A stretch of 43,212 nt of DNA from CAKSQF01 sp051868045 (GCA_051868045.1 JBJDZN010000012.1:1-43212); one strand, 5' to 3'; shown: positions 23,164 to 32,824, numbered from the stretch's first letter. The notes: generated by a model from the letters alone, not told the origin. Made by a program: numbers and translations.

Positions 23164-25395
23164 TCAGAACAATTTTGTCTGATTATCGCCGATTTCCATG
23201 CCACCGAACACCACGCCGGTAGCGGGAATTTTCAGCTTACGGCAGGATTTTCCTTCCGAAGTCTGCTGATAATTCGGAACCACTTTTACGATTTTCTGAT
23301 TTTCCTTCAAATTGAATACCGTTACACCCTGTGACGTCCGCGTGGACTTGACCGGGATCAGGTCGGACGAAATCAGAATAGCACGACCGGTGTCCGAAAC
23401 AATCAGAAGATCAATAGGTTTATTTTCATAGACAACCGCAACAACAGGTGAAACATCGCTGTATGCACCCGTCAGCTTTCTGCGGTTGGATTTCGTAGCA
23501 TAAGCAGAAACAGGGATCCTGACACCCTTTCCGTTCTCAAACAGGAAAACAAAATTGCCCGAATCCTCGCCGTCATGGAAGGACTTCATATAAATTGCCC
23601 GCTCGCCCTGATCAAATCCCAGCTTTGCGGGAACATAATCCCCTCTGGCAGATGCCTTGCAGATCTCAAACTGATCTACAGATGCCTTATAACACTGTCC
23701 CCTGTCAGAGAAAATGATCAGATCGTCCATGCTCTCAGCATCTTCTTCGGTCAGAATCTCGTCATTCTCTTTGAGATTGTGTTCATCCCCGGGACGTATG
23801 GATTGAATGGGAATCTTCTTGAAATATCCTTCCCTTGTAAAGACCAGCCGAACGGGAAATTGATCTGCCGGTTTCTCTTCCACATATTCCACCAGATCTT
23901 CTTCGTAGATCAGTTGGGTCATACGGGGCTTGCCGTATTTCGCCTTGATTTCACGAAGCTGTTTGGCAATGTAGTTTTTCAGTCTCGATTCAGAAGAAAT
24001 CAGATCCTCCAGATCGGCAATTTCATCGGTAAGTGCCTGAATCTCATCGGTTCTCTTGAGAATGTATTCCCGGTTCAGATTACGGAGTTTGATCTCCGCC
24101 ACAAATTCCGCCTGAATTTCATCAATCCCAAAGCCTTCCATAAGGTTGGGAACAACGTCCTTTTCATTGGGCGTCTGACGGACAATCCGTATCGCTTTAT
24201 CAATGTCCAGAAGAATCTTTCCAAGTCCCTGAAGAAGGTGGAGACGATCCTTTTTCTTCTCCGCATCAAAGCTGAGTTCCCTGCGAACACAGGTCATGCG
24301 GAATTTGATCCATTCCTTGAGGATGTCCAGAATTCCAAGCTGTTTGGGGACATTTCCGATAAGGACATTGAAATTACAGGAGAAATTATCCTGAAGAGCG
24401 GTCAGCTTAAACAGTTTGTTCATCAGCTGATCGGGATCAACGCCTCTGCGCAGATCCAGCGTCAGTCTGAAGCCGGACAGATCAATCTCATCCCGCAAAT
24501 CGGTAATTTCCTTTACCGTGCCGTTCTTGACCAGCTCCACCAGTTTCTTCATGATGATCTCAAGGGTGGTTGAATAGGGAATCTGAAGGATGTCGATACA
24601 ATTGGCTTCCTTATCATAGGTATACCTTGCCCGGAGGGTCACGGAGCCAACGCCGGTAGAATAAATGTCGGAAAGCTGCTTACGATTATAGATAAGAAGC
24701 CCTCCACCCGGAAAATCAGGGGCTTTGATAATATCCAAAAGCTGATCCACATCCGTATGGGGATTTCTAAGAACCTGAATGGTTCCGTCACAGATTTCCG
24801 CCAGATTAAAAGAGCAGATTTTGGACATCAGACCAACGGCAATTCCCATATTGGGTGAGACCAGAATATTGGGAAAGGATGTCGGAAGAAGCACCGGCTC
24901 GGTGGTGGTGTTATCATAATTCGGGATAAAGTCCACGGCATTCTTGTCGATTCCACGGAAAATCTCATTGCAAAAGGGATCCAGCTTTACCTCGGTATAA
25001 CGGGAGGCAGCATAAGCCATGTCGGAGGAATACTGCTTACCGAAGGAACCTTTGGAGTCCACAAAGGGATGCAGAAGGGACCCGTTTCCTCTGGTCAGAC
25101 GGACCAGCGTCTCATAGATGGAAGCGTCTCCGTGAGGGTTCAGGTGCATGGTCTGACCCACAACGTTTGCAGACTTGGTGCGGGGTCCGGTGAGAAGCCC
25201 CATTTTGAACATGGTATACAGGATTTTTCGGTGGGAAGGCTTGAAGCCGTCGATTTCGGGGATTGCCCTGGATATGATCACCGACATGGCATAGGGCATA
25301 TAGTTTTTCTCGATGGTCTCGGTAATCGGCTGATCAACCACAGGTGCCACTGCATCGGTGACGATATGCGGTGTCCCTTTTTTCTTCTTCGCCAT
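23164..25395 (-). CDS. DNA topoisomerase (type IIA) subunit A, ParC-like
   Basis: Cleavage/religation subunit of a type IIA topoisomerase. 743 residues, shorter than GyrA (about 830), like the clostridial topoisomerase IV-type A subunit. The catalytic tyrosine is Tyr133 with Arg132 (AASRYTEV). The quinolone region reads HGDASIYE (88-95): the position of E. coli GyrA Ser83 is Ala91, which is known in other species to lower quinolone binding. The C-terminal domain has repeated GyrA beta-pinwheel blades (for example RGDYVPAKLGFDQGE). The usual neighbour parE is absent from the window. It sits between tsaC (20-base gap) and spoIID (45-base gap). Confidence 0.93.
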   Translation of the reverse strand: MAKKKKGTPHIVTDAVAPVVDQPITETIEKNYMPYAMSVIISRAIPEIDGFKPSHRKILYTMFKMGLLTGPRTKSANVVGQTMHLNPHGDASIYETLVRLTRGNGSLLHPFVDSKGSFGKQYSSDMAYAASRYTEVKLDPFCNEIFRGIDKNAVDFIPNYDNTTTEPVLLPTSFPNILVSPNMGIAVGLMSKICSFNLAEICDGTIQVLRNPHTDVDQLLDIIKAPDFPGGGLLIYNRKQLSDIYSTGVGSVTLRARYTYDKEANCIDILQIPYSTTLEIIMKKLVELVKNGTVKEITDLRDEIDLSGFRLTLDLRRGVDPDQLMNKLFKLTALQDNFSCNFNVLIGNVPKQLGILDILKEWIKFRMTCVRRELSFDAEKKKDRLHLLQGLGKILLDIDKAIRIVRQTPNEKDVVPNLMEGFGIDEIQAEFVAEIKLRNLNREYILKRTDEIQALTDEIADLEDLISSESRLKNYIAKQLREIKAKYGKPRMTQLIYEEDLVEYVEEKPADQFPVRLVFTREGYFKKIPIQSIRPGDEHNLKENDEILTEEDAESMDDLIIFSDRGQCYKASVDQFEICKASARGDYVPAKLGFDQGERAIYMKSFHDGEDSGNFVFLFENGKGVRIPVSAYATKSNRRKLTGAYSDVSPVVAVVYENKPIDLLIVSDTGRAILISSDLIPVKSTRTSQGVTVFNLKENQKIVKVVPNYQQTSEGKSCRKLKIPATGVVFGGMEIGDNQTKLF

Positions 25396-25415
25396 AGGTC
25401 TCTCCTTACAAAAAA

Positions 25416-26447
25416 TTACAGTTTCTGAATCCGGTAACCGGACGCCTTCAGCATTCGATTGTAGATAGCAAGTCCCAGATCATGTCTGTCAGGCAGCTTG
25501 CAGTAAACCCGTTTCACGTCCGGATGATGGTCAAAACTGCGAAGCAGGTCGAACAGTCTGTTTGCCTGGGTCTGCTGATCGCTCTCTCTGCCAATCAGGC
25601 AGACATTGCTGCCGCCTGCAAGAGTGGTATACTCTTCAAATCCGATCAGTGCCACAGAAGGATCGTTCAGATAACCGTGCATGAAATCCTCCACTGACCG
25701 ATCATCACCGTCCAGCAGGATCACCTGCGCCTCCGGCGCATAGTGGCGGTATTTCATCCCCGGTGCCAGCGGACGCTCGTTTTCGGCAAGCTTTTCGGTG
25801 ACTGCCTTATCCAAAGTAACCGAAAACCCCTTTGCCTCCAGCATCTCCTTTGTAATGCCGCCCGGTCGGAGCATGACAATCCGATCACCGATCAACGACA
25901 GAATGGTGGATTCCAGCCCGATCTGACAACTTCCGCCGTCAATGATCATATCAATCCGACCGTCCATATCCTCTGCCACATGAGCAAAGGTGGTGCAGGA
26001 GGGTTTCCCACTGAGATTTGCCGACGGTGCGGCAATGGGAACTCCCGCAAGACGGATCAGACGGTTGGCAACGGGATTTGAAGGAACCCGGATGGCAACG
26101 GTATCCAGTCCACCCGTCACCCCGTCGGGAATCATCTCCCTTTTAGGGAGAATCAGCGTCAGGGGACCGGGCAGGAAGCATTCCGCCAGCTTTTCATAAA
26201 GTTCGGAGGTGTAACAATATTTTTTCGCCTCATGGGCATCGCTGAGATGAACAATCAGGGGATTGTCCGAGGGTCTGCCTTTTGCGGCATACACCTTTTT
26301 AGCGGCATCCTCCATCAAAGCATTGGCACCCAGTCCGTAAACCGTCTCGGTGGGAAAGGCAACAAGTCCCCCGTTTCGAAGGATTTCCGCCGCTCTTTTC
26401 AGTCCGTTTTCATCGGCAGCACGGACAATTTCGGTATTTTTTCTCAT
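25416..26447 (-). CDS. tsaC: Threonylcarbamoyl-AMP synthase, Sua5 type
   Basis: Makes threonylcarbamoyl-AMP from threonine, bicarbonate and ATP, the first step of t6A. At 343 residues it is the long (Sua5/YwlC) form. The YrdC domain (about 1-210) has GGLVAFPTETVYGLGANA, KGRPSDNPLIVH and PSANLSGKPSCT. The C-terminal Sua5 domain (about 235-343) follows the linker with APGMKYRHYAPEA. It is 51 bases downstream of prfA; prmC, often found between these genes, is not there. Confidence 0.96.
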   Translation of the reverse strand: MRKNTEIVRAADENGLKRAAEILRNGGLVAFPTETVYGLGANALMEDAAKKVYAAKGRPSDNPLIVHLSDAHEAKKYCYTSELYEKLAECFLPGPLTLILPKREMIPDGVTGGLDTVAIRVPSNPVANRLIRLAGVPIAAPSANLSGKPSCTTFAHVAEDMDGRIDMIIDGGSCQIGLESTILSLIGDRIVMLRPGGITKEMLEAKGFSVTLDKAVTEKLAENERPLAPGMKYRHYAPEAQVILLDGDDRSVEDFMHGYLNDPSVALIGFEEYTTLAGGSNVCLIGRESDQQTQANRLFDLLRSFDHHPDVKRVYCKLPDRHDLGLAIYNRMLKASGYRIQKL

Positions 26448-26498
26448 ATCAGGTCCATATCTTTATCTGCACGGCTTCCGCCGGCAGGATTTTAGTGA

Positions 26499-27569
26499 TC
26501 AGCTATCGCTGTTCTTGAGCTTTTCTGCACTGTCAGCCGTAATCAGCGCATCTATCATTTCGTTCAGATCGCCGTTCATGAAGCTATCGAGGGAGTGGAG
26601 AGTCAGTCCGATACGGTGATCGGTGATCCGGCTCTGAGGGTAGTTATAGGTACGAATCTTCTCGCTTCGATCACCGGTTCCCACCTGACTTTTTCTCTGA
26701 CTGGCTATCCGGCTGTCCTGCTCATTCTTCTTCATGGCATACAGCTTTGCCCGAAGCATCCGGATCGCCTTTTCCTTATTCTGAAGCTGACTTCTTTCCT
26801 GCTGACATTCAATCACGATCCCGGTGGGCTTATGGGTCAGACGGACAGCAGACTCTGTTTTGTTGATATGCTGACCGCCTGCGCCGCTGGATTTGCAGGA
26901 TTCGATGGTCAGATCGTCGGGGTTAATCACGACGTCCACATTCTCCGCCTCGGGAAGCACGGCAACCGTGACGGTAGAGGTCTGGATTCTGCCCTGTGAC
27001 TCTGTCTCAGGAACTCTCTGAACCCGATGAACACCACTTTCAAACTTGAAACGGGAGTAAGCACCCTCTCCTTTGACCAAAAAAGAGATTTCACGGTAAC
27101 CGCCCAGACCCGTTTCGTTCAGGGAAAGCAGTTCATAGGAGAATCCGCTGGAGGTGGAGTACATGGTGTACATCCGATACAGATCGGAGGCAAACAGGGC
27201 CGCCTCTTCCCCGCCGGCTCCGGCGCGGATCTCCACGATCACGTTCCGATCATCGTTGGGATCCTTGGGCAATAGAAGAATTTTCAGTTTTTCCAGAGAG
27301 TTTGCCATGCCCTCCTTTGCCGACCGCAGTTCCTCAGAGAGCATCTGTTTGGTCGCAGTATCATTTTCCTCACTCAGAAGTTCCTTGGCAACATCCAGAT
27401 CCTCACAAAACTTCCGGTATTGACGGTAGGTTTCAATCAGGGGAGTCATTGCCTTCTGCTCGCGAAGGAGTTGGGTATACCGCTTGTGATCCCCAATCAC
27501 ATCGGGGGACAGTAACTGCTGACAAATCTGTTCATAATAGGCATTTGCCTGAATCAACTTATTTAACAT
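26499..27569 (-). CDS. prfA: Peptide chain release factor 1
   Basis: Terminates translation at UAA and UAG. 356 residues, full length. The GGQ loop that reaches the peptidyl-transferase centre is SSGAGGQHINKT (Gly231, Gly232, Gln233). The acidic, highly conserved AGAGGEEAALFA is at 116-127 and RVPETESQGRIQTSTVTV at 185-202. The start codon overlaps the stop of the NUDIX gene by seven bases (ATGTTAA), so translation is likely coupled. Confidence 0.98.
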   Translation of the reverse strand: MLNKLIQANAYYEQICQQLLSPDVIGDHKRYTQLLREQKAMTPLIETYRQYRKFCEDLDVAKELLSEENDTATKQMLSEELRSAKEGMANSLEKLKILLLPKDPNDDRNVIVEIRAGAGGEEAALFASDLYRMYTMYSTSSGFSYELLSLNETGLGGYREISFLVKGEGAYSRFKFESGVHRVQRVPETESQGRIQTSTVTVAVLPEAENVDVVINPDDLTIESCKSSGAGGQHINKTESAVRLTHKPTGIVIECQQERSQLQNKEKAIRMLRAKLYAMKKNEQDSRIASQRKSQVGTGDRSEKIRTYNYPQSRITDHRIGLTLHSLDSFMNGDLNEMIDALITADSAEKLKNSDS

Positions 27570-28027
27570 GGTCTGTCCTTAAGCATATAAGCTATAAAAT
27601 CCAAGATGGGCTGACGGTCGGTGGGATGAAGATTGTCGGGGACATCGTCAAAATCGAACCAGGCAAGTCCGTCCACCTCAACCCCGTCGGCAATTCCCTC
27701 ACCGGAAAAGTCGTCGGAGATATAGACCACATCCACAAAATTGCAGATGTCGCCGTTGGCATAGGTCACGGTCATTTCAGGACCCGAGTAAACCCCGAAC
27801 AAACGGATATTTCCCAACGTCACGCCGATCTCCTCCAGAACCTCCCGCCTGACGGCATCCTCGGTGTTCTCTTCAATGTTGACAATACCACCGTGTTTAC
27901 CGTAACTGCCGTCATCCGAACGCTTTTGAAGAAGGATTTTTCCGTCCCGATAGAGCAAAACGCCGGAACCGACCAGATGCAGAGGTCTGTGACCGACCAA
28001 TTCCCGCATTTCCCTGAAGTACTCCAT
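27563..28027 (-). CDS. NUDIX hydrolase
   Basis: A 154-residue NUDIX domain protein. The Nudix box fits GX5EX7REUXEEXGU exactly (from the second Gly of HGGIVNIEE to REVLEEIGV), which binds Mg2+ and holds the catalytic glutamates. The fold begins with HLVGSGVLLYRDGKILLQKR. Substrate unknown; NUDIX enzymes typically hydrolyse nucleoside diphosphates linked to another group. It lies between obgE (42-base gap) and prfA (seven-base overlap), an arrangement that places it firmly in the operon. Confidence 0.93.
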   Translation of the reverse strand: MEYFREMRELVGHRPLHLVGSGVLLYRDGKILLQKRSDDGSYGKHGGIVNIEENTEDAVRREVLEEIGVTLGNIRLFGVYSGPEMTVTYANGDICNFVDVVYISDDFSGEGIADGVEVDGLAWFDFDDVPDNLHPTDRQPILDFIAYMLKDRPC

Positions 28028-28069
28028 AGCCTTGACATTCTCCTTCCCGACATTTTGGATTGAAACCTC

Positions 28070-29347
28070 TTATTTTACAAAATCGAATTCAAAATCGTAG
28101 ATGCTGACGGTATCTCCGTCGGTAACGCCGGCTTCCTCCAACTTTTTGATCACTTCAGACTGACGAAGCACACGCTGGAAATAGTTCAGCGACTCACGGT
28201 CCTCGAAATTCACCGATCCCATGAGATTGTAGAGCCATTCGCCCTCCACCACATAGACGCCGTCGGAGTTTTTCGTGATGGTGATGCTGTGATCGCCCTT
28301 TTCTTCATAGGGTTTCGGTGCCACATACTCACTCTCATACACGGTGACAGGGGGAAGGCTTTTCAAGGCTTCGTAAGCCTTTACCACCATTTCATGGATG
28401 TTTTTGGAGGTTGCAGCAGAAACATAAATCAGATCATAGCCCTTTACCTGCACATAGTCCTCAAAATCCGAGAGATCGGCATCCTCAGGCAGCAGATCGG
28501 TTTTGTTTGCCACCACAATCTGGGGGCGTTTTGCCAGCTCGGGACTGTATTTTTGCAGTTCGTCATTGATGGCAATCATGTCATCCACAGGGTCCCGTCC
28601 CTCACTGCCTGAAACATCCACCACATGGAGAAGCAGACGGCATCGGTCTACATGGCGCAGGAACTGATGACCCAGTCCCGCACCGTCAGAGGCACCCTCG
28701 ATCAGTCCGGGAATATCCGCAGCCACGAATGCCTGATCCTTGTCCACCTCTACAACGCCGATATTCGGCTCCAATGTCGTAAAATGGTAGTTGGCGATCT
28801 TGGGGTGCGCTCCGGAGATCATAGAAAGGATAGAGGATTTTCCCACGTTGGGGAATCCCACAAGTCCCACGTCGGCAATGAGCTTCAGTTCCAGCAGAAC
28901 CTCTTTTTCTTCTCCCTTGATGCCGGATTTGGCAAATCTTGGGATTTGTCTGGTGGGTGTGGCAAAATGACGGTTTCCCCAACCGCCTTTTCCGCCCTTG
29001 CAGATCACGAAGTCCTCACAGGAGGACATATCCTTTATGACAAGTCCGGTTTCCGGATCCATAACGACCGTTCCGGGAGGAACAGGCAGGATAATGTCCT
29101 CGCCGTTCTTTCCGTGAAACTTGCTTTTCATTCCGTCGCCGCCGTTTTCGGCAATAAATTTTCTGCGGTATTTAAAATAGGTCAGGGTATTGGCACCTTC
29201 GTCGATATGAAGGATGATATTGCCGCCCCTTCCGCCGTCACCGCCGTCAGGTCCGCCGTGGGAAATATACTTTTCCCGGTGGAAGGAAACACAGCCATTT
29301 CCGCCGTTTCCTGCCTTCAGATAAATTTTAACATTATCAAACAGCAT
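28070..29347 (-). CDS. obgE: Obg family GTPase
   Basis: Ribosome-associated GTPase for 50S maturation and stress or sporulation control. 425 residues: glycine-rich Obg fold (1 to about 157; GNGGNGCVSFHREKY, GGDGGRGGN), G domain with G1 GFPNVGKSS, G2 FTTLEPN, G3 DIPGL and G4 NKTD, and a C-terminal OCT domain (about 345-425). It starts one base after the ligA stop, so coupling is likely; the RBS lies inside ligA. Confidence 0.97.
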   Translation of the reverse strand: MLFDNVKIYLKAGNGGNGCVSFHREKYISHGGPDGGDGGRGGNIILHIDEGANTLTYFKYRRKFIAENGGDGMKSKFHGKNGEDIILPVPPGTVVMDPETGLVIKDMSSCEDFVICKGGKGGWGNRHFATPTRQIPRFAKSGIKGEEKEVLLELKLIADVGLVGFPNVGKSSILSMISGAHPKIANYHFTTLEPNIGVVEVDKDQAFVAADIPGLIEGASDGAGLGHQFLRHVDRCRLLLHVVDVSGSEGRDPVDDMIAINDELQKYSPELAKRPQIVVANKTDLLPEDADLSDFEDYVQVKGYDLIYVSAATSKNIHEMVVKAYEALKSLPPVTVYESEYVAPKPYEEKGDHSITITKNSDGVYVVEGEWLYNLMGSVNFEDRESLNYFQRVLRQSEVIKKLEEAGVTDGDTVSIYDFEFDFVK

Positions 29348-29348
29348 C

Positions 29349-31328
29349 TTACTTTACCAAATTCAAAAATTCCTGTTCGTTAATAATCCGGATGCCCAGT
29401 GCTTCTGCCTTGGTCAGTTTACTGCCTGCCTCACTGCCGGCAAGGACAACCGATGTTTTCTTTGAAACCGATGAGGAGGTTTTTCCTCCGTATTTTTTGA
29501 TGATTTCCTCTGCCTGACTCCGGGTCATGGTAGGAAGGGTTCCCGTCAGAACGAAAGTCATGCCGGCAAAACGATCATCGACCGTTTCCTGTCCTTCGTC
29601 CGCCCTTGTGACAACTCCGGCAGACTTGAGATTGTCGATAAGGGTCCGTACCGAAGGGTTGGAAAAGAATTCCACGATATTCTCCGCCGTGATTTCGCCA
29701 ATGTCGTCAACTGAAGTTAGTTCCTCCGCCGTCAGATCAAAGAAAAGATCCAGATCGGGGAATCGGGATACCAGTGCCTCTGCCGCTTTCTCGCCCACCT
29801 GTCGGATGCCCAGAGCGTACAGCAGTCTTGCAGGACCCGCAGATTTGGAGCGTTCAATTGCCGAAATCAGATTTTCGGCACTTTTCTTTCCCATCCGATC
29901 CAGTTGCACAAGCTCCTCGGCATTCAGATTGTACAAATCCGCAACAGTGTGAATGAGTCCGTTGTCCCGAAGATTTTTCAGGAGGGCGGGTCCCAGTCCG
30001 TCGATGTTCATGGCATCCTTGGACGCAAAATGAATCAGATTCCGAAGAAGCTGTGCAGGACAGTTCACTCCCGTACAGCGTACTGCCGCCTCGTCGTTAT
30101 CCCGCACGGTGGGCGCACCGCAGGCGGGGCAGAAGGCAGGCATCTCAAAGATCCGTTCACTGCCGTCACGGGCGTTGACATCTGCCTTCACAATTTCGGG
30201 AATGATGTCCCCAGCCTTCTGGACGGTAACCAGATCGCCGATGCGGATGTCCCGCTCACGAATGAAATCAATGTTGTGAAGCGTGGCACGGCTGACCGTA
30301 CTTCCCGCAAGTCGAACCGGTTCAAGCTCGGCGGCAGGGGTCAGAACTCCGGTCCGTCCCACCTGAACAGTGATGTCCAAGAGCCTTGTCTGAACCTGTT
30401 CGGGAGGAAATTTATAGGCAACCGCCCATTTGGGGGTGGAACTTCCCTCTCCGATTTCAATCCGCTTGGCAAGGGAATCAACCTTGATCACTACGCCGTC
30501 AATGTCAAAGGGCAGTCCCGAACGCATTTCACCGATTTTTTCGATCTGTTCGATAATCTGTCGGGTATTCTCTGCCCTTTTGTAAAAGGGGATCACCCGA
30601 AATCCCTGCTGATCAAGAAATTGCAGGGTTTCCATATGGCTTTCAAAGGGGCGGTCGCAGTATTGCAGATTGAAGATGAAGATGTCCAACTTCCGCTTTG
30701 CAGTAATGGTGGAATCCAGCTGACGAAGGGATCCAGCCGCTGCATTTCTGGGATTGGCGAACAAGGGTTCTTCGTTTTGTTCCCGCTCGGCATTCAGCTT
30801 TTCAAAGGATTTTCGGGGCATATAGACCTCACCCCTGACCTCCAGAATACCCGTATAGGGAATTTTCAGAGGAACCGAAGCAATCGTCCGTATATTTTCG
30901 GTGATCTTCTCTCCAACCAGACCGTCACCGCGGGTTGCGGCATAAATCAGTTCGCCGCCCTCGTACCGAATGGCGCAGGACAAACCGTCGATCTTGCATT
31001 CGACCGAATAGACGGTGGGACCATATTCCCTCTCCAAACTGTCACAGAAGGCGGACAGTTCCTCATAGGAGAAAACATCGGTCAGACTCTTTAAAGGGAC
31101 GTTATGCGAAATCTTTTCGAACTTGTCCAGTGCCTTCCCGCCAACACGAACGGTCGGGGAATTAGGGTCATAATACTCCGGATGTTCGGTCTCCAGTGCC
31201 TTCAGCTCATAAAAGAGCTTATCATACTCAAAATCGGAGATCTCGGGCTGATCCTCCAGATAATATTTTCTGCTGTGATAGGCAACCACATCCCGCAGAT
31301 GCCGGATTCGCTTTTCTATATCCGTCAT
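29349..31328 (-). CDS. ligA: NAD+-dependent DNA ligase
   Basis: Seals nicks in DNA using NAD+. 659 residues from the chosen start. Domain Ia (HYYLEDQPEISD-type KYYLEDQPEISDFEYD), the adenylated Lys112 in CKIDGLS, the OB fold, the four-Cys zinc finger (CPACGAPTVRDND then CTGVNCPAQ), helix-hairpin-helix repeats, and a C-terminal BRCT domain are all present. The frame opens ten codons earlier, but GGGAGGA seven bases before the ATG at 31328 fixes the start. First gene of the seven-gene operon, 38 bases downstream of the -10. Confidence 0.97.
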   Translation of the reverse strand: MTDIEKRIRHLRDVVAYHSRKYYLEDQPEISDFEYDKLFYELKALETEHPEYYDPNSPTVRVGGKALDKFEKISHNVPLKSLTDVFSYEELSAFCDSLEREYGPTVYSVECKIDGLSCAIRYEGGELIYAATRGDGLVGEKITENIRTIASVPLKIPYTGILEVRGEVYMPRKSFEKLNAEREQNEEPLFANPRNAAAGSLRQLDSTITAKRKLDIFIFNLQYCDRPFESHMETLQFLDQQGFRVIPFYKRAENTRQIIEQIEKIGEMRSGLPFDIDGVVIKVDSLAKRIEIGEGSSTPKWAVAYKFPPEQVQTRLLDITVQVGRTGVLTPAAELEPVRLAGSTVSRATLHNIDFIRERDIRIGDLVTVQKAGDIIPEIVKADVNARDGSERIFEMPAFCPACGAPTVRDNDEAAVRCTGVNCPAQLLRNLIHFASKDAMNIDGLGPALLKNLRDNGLIHTVADLYNLNAEELVQLDRMGKKSAENLISAIERSKSAGPARLLYALGIRQVGEKAAEALVSRFPDLDLFFDLTAEELTSVDDIGEITAENIVEFFSNPSVRTLIDNLKSAGVVTRADEGQETVDDRFAGMTFVLTGTLPTMTRSQAEEIIKKYGGKTSSSVSKKTSVVLAGSEAGSKLTKAEALGIRIINEQEFLNLVK

Positions 31329-31365
31329 AAGAGAGTCCTCCCGTGTTCGCATAATCATTCATAGT

Positions 31366-31394
31366 AGTATACCACATTTTTTAAGGGATTTCAA
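31366..31394 (-). promoter_or_regulatory. Promoter of the ligA-obgE-nudix-prfA-tsaC-parC-spoIID operon
   Basis: The minus strand shows TTGAAA (31389-31394), 17 bases, TATACT (31366-31371), preceded by TGTGG. No other strong promoter is seen in the short gaps of the operon down to the terminator at 21377-21413. Confidence 0.88.
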
Positions 31395-31429
31395 GTGTTC
31401 TACGAAAAAAATTCCTATCCGACTCAAAA

Positions 31430-31456
31430 ATTCCCCTCCCGAAAAGGAAGGGGAAT
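31430..31456 (-). terminator. Terminator of the phosphofructokinase gene
   Basis: ATTCCCCT pairs with AGGGGAAT, with CC/GG continuing the stem, followed by TTTTTGAG on the minus strand. Confidence 0.85.
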
Positions 31457-31467
31457 CACGGGCAGCG

Positions 31468-32703
31468 TCAATCTTTCGGAATCCGATAGTGATGCGGGAT
31501 GCCGTTTTGAATTTTCTGAGGGATCTCACCGGATACGATGGGGAGAAGATAGTCAAGGCAGGCATCGGTGACGCTGTTATGCTCCGGTGTGATAAATTCC
31601 ATCGGAACGGTCTTGACACGATTGGCAATTTCTTCCACATCTCTGGGAAGATAGGTGATGGTATAGGGGTCGTCCGAGCGGACATAGGTCATCATAATCC
31701 GACTTTGCCCCTGCTCTGCCGCCTGTACAGCCGCTTTTCCGACACCTACAGATTCCCGGATGTCATTTTCCGAAAGCAGGAAGGAGGCACATCTCTGGGG
31801 AAGATTCAGATCAAAGGAGCGAACCTTACAGCCGAAGCGATCCCTGACAGCGTATTCCAGCGTTTTGGCAGCTCCCGCCAGATATTTATGTCCGAAGACA
31901 TCCGATACCCCGCTTTGGGTACCTTCCCCCACATATCTGCCGTCTGCAAAGCGTACGCCCTCCGAAACGGCAATGACCACGTTGGGATGTCTCTGATGCG
32001 CCCGCTCAATGTCAGAGAGAAACGTTTCCATATCAAAGGGGACTTCAGGGAGATAGAGATAATCGGGTTCCATTCCATTAAGCCTTGGAAGAGCGGCGGC
32101 GCAGGTCAGCCATCCGGAATCCCGACCCATGATTTCCACAATCGTTACCGATTTTACGGTATAAACGGCACAGTCATAGAGAATATCCTGAATGGATGCG
32201 GCAATATATTTTGCCGCACTTCCGAAACCGGGAGTGTGATCGGTTTCGCAAAGGTCATTGTCGATGGTTTTGGGGACGCCGATGAACTGCATCCCGTCCG
32301 CCCCGTAAAGAGGTGCCGCTTTCGAAAGTTTGGCAACGGTATCCATGGAATCGTTACCGCCGATATAAAAGAAATACCGGATGTTTCTCTCCTTGAAAAA
32401 GGCAAAGAGTCCGGAATAGACCTCGTCCCCCTTGGGATCGCCCGGAACCGGAAGTTTCATTCGGCAAGACCCCAGGGCAGCAGCAGGAGTCAGGGTCAGC
32501 TCGTCCAGATCATCAGCCGATTTTTTGAAAATCTCTGACAGATTGCAAATTCTTCCTTCAAGGATTCCCGCTACACCGTTTCTCGCCCCATACAAGGTTT
32601 CAATTTTATCGGATGCCATTGCTCCTGCAATTACACCCGCAAGAGTTGCATTGATTGCAGCGGTAGGTCCGCCGGACTGCCCAACGATTGCATTATACTT
32701 CAT
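31468..32703 (-). CDS. 6-phosphofructokinase, pyrophosphate-dependent type
   Basis: Phosphorylates fructose 6-phosphate to the 1,6-bisphosphate. 411 residues. Two positions decide the phosphoryl donor: Asp118 in GGNDS (Gly104 in the ATP enzyme of E. coli) and Lys145 in PKTIDND (Gly124 in E. coli); both are the PPi-type residues, so a reversible PPi-dependent reaction is expected. Asp148 is the catalytic base and MGRDSGW (192-198) is the family sugar-binding motif. The frame runs 86 codons further upstream, but that stretch is translated tRNA-Glu and its terminator; AGGAAGGGAA before the ATG at 32703 fixes the start. No clear own promoter is seen in 32704-32790. Confidence 0.93.
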   Translation of the reverse strand: MKYNAIVGQSGGPTAAINATLAGVIAGAMASDKIETLYGARNGVAGILEGRICNLSEIFKKSADDLDELTLTPAAALGSCRMKLPVPGDPKGDEVYSGLFAFFKERNIRYFFYIGGNDSMDTVAKLSKAAPLYGADGMQFIGVPKTIDNDLCETDHTPGFGSAAKYIAASIQDILYDCAVYTVKSVTIVEIMGRDSGWLTCAAALPRLNGMEPDYLYLPEVPFDMETFLSDIERAHQRHPNVVIAVSEGVRFADGRYVGEGTQSGVSDVFGHKYLAGAAKTLEYAVRDRFGCKVRSFDLNLPQRCASFLLSENDIRESVGVGKAAVQAAEQGQSRIMMTYVRSDDPYTITYLPRDVEEIANRVKTVPMEFITPEHNSVTDACLDYLLPIVSGEIPQKIQNGIPHHYRIPKD

Positions 32704-32792
32704 ATTCCCGTTCCCTTCCTGCGCACACTGCACAGATACCGTCCTTTTCCTACTTCGATCTTCGCTTGCCCTGATGGGACAATGTGCGATAA

Positions 32793-32824
32793 CAAAAAAG
32801 ATGCACACGGCATCCGTGTGCATC
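32793..32824 (-). terminator. Terminator of tRNA-Glu
   Basis: GATGCACACGG pairs perfectly over 11 bases with CCGTGTGCATC around a three-base loop, followed by six Ts on the minus strand. Confidence 0.93.
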
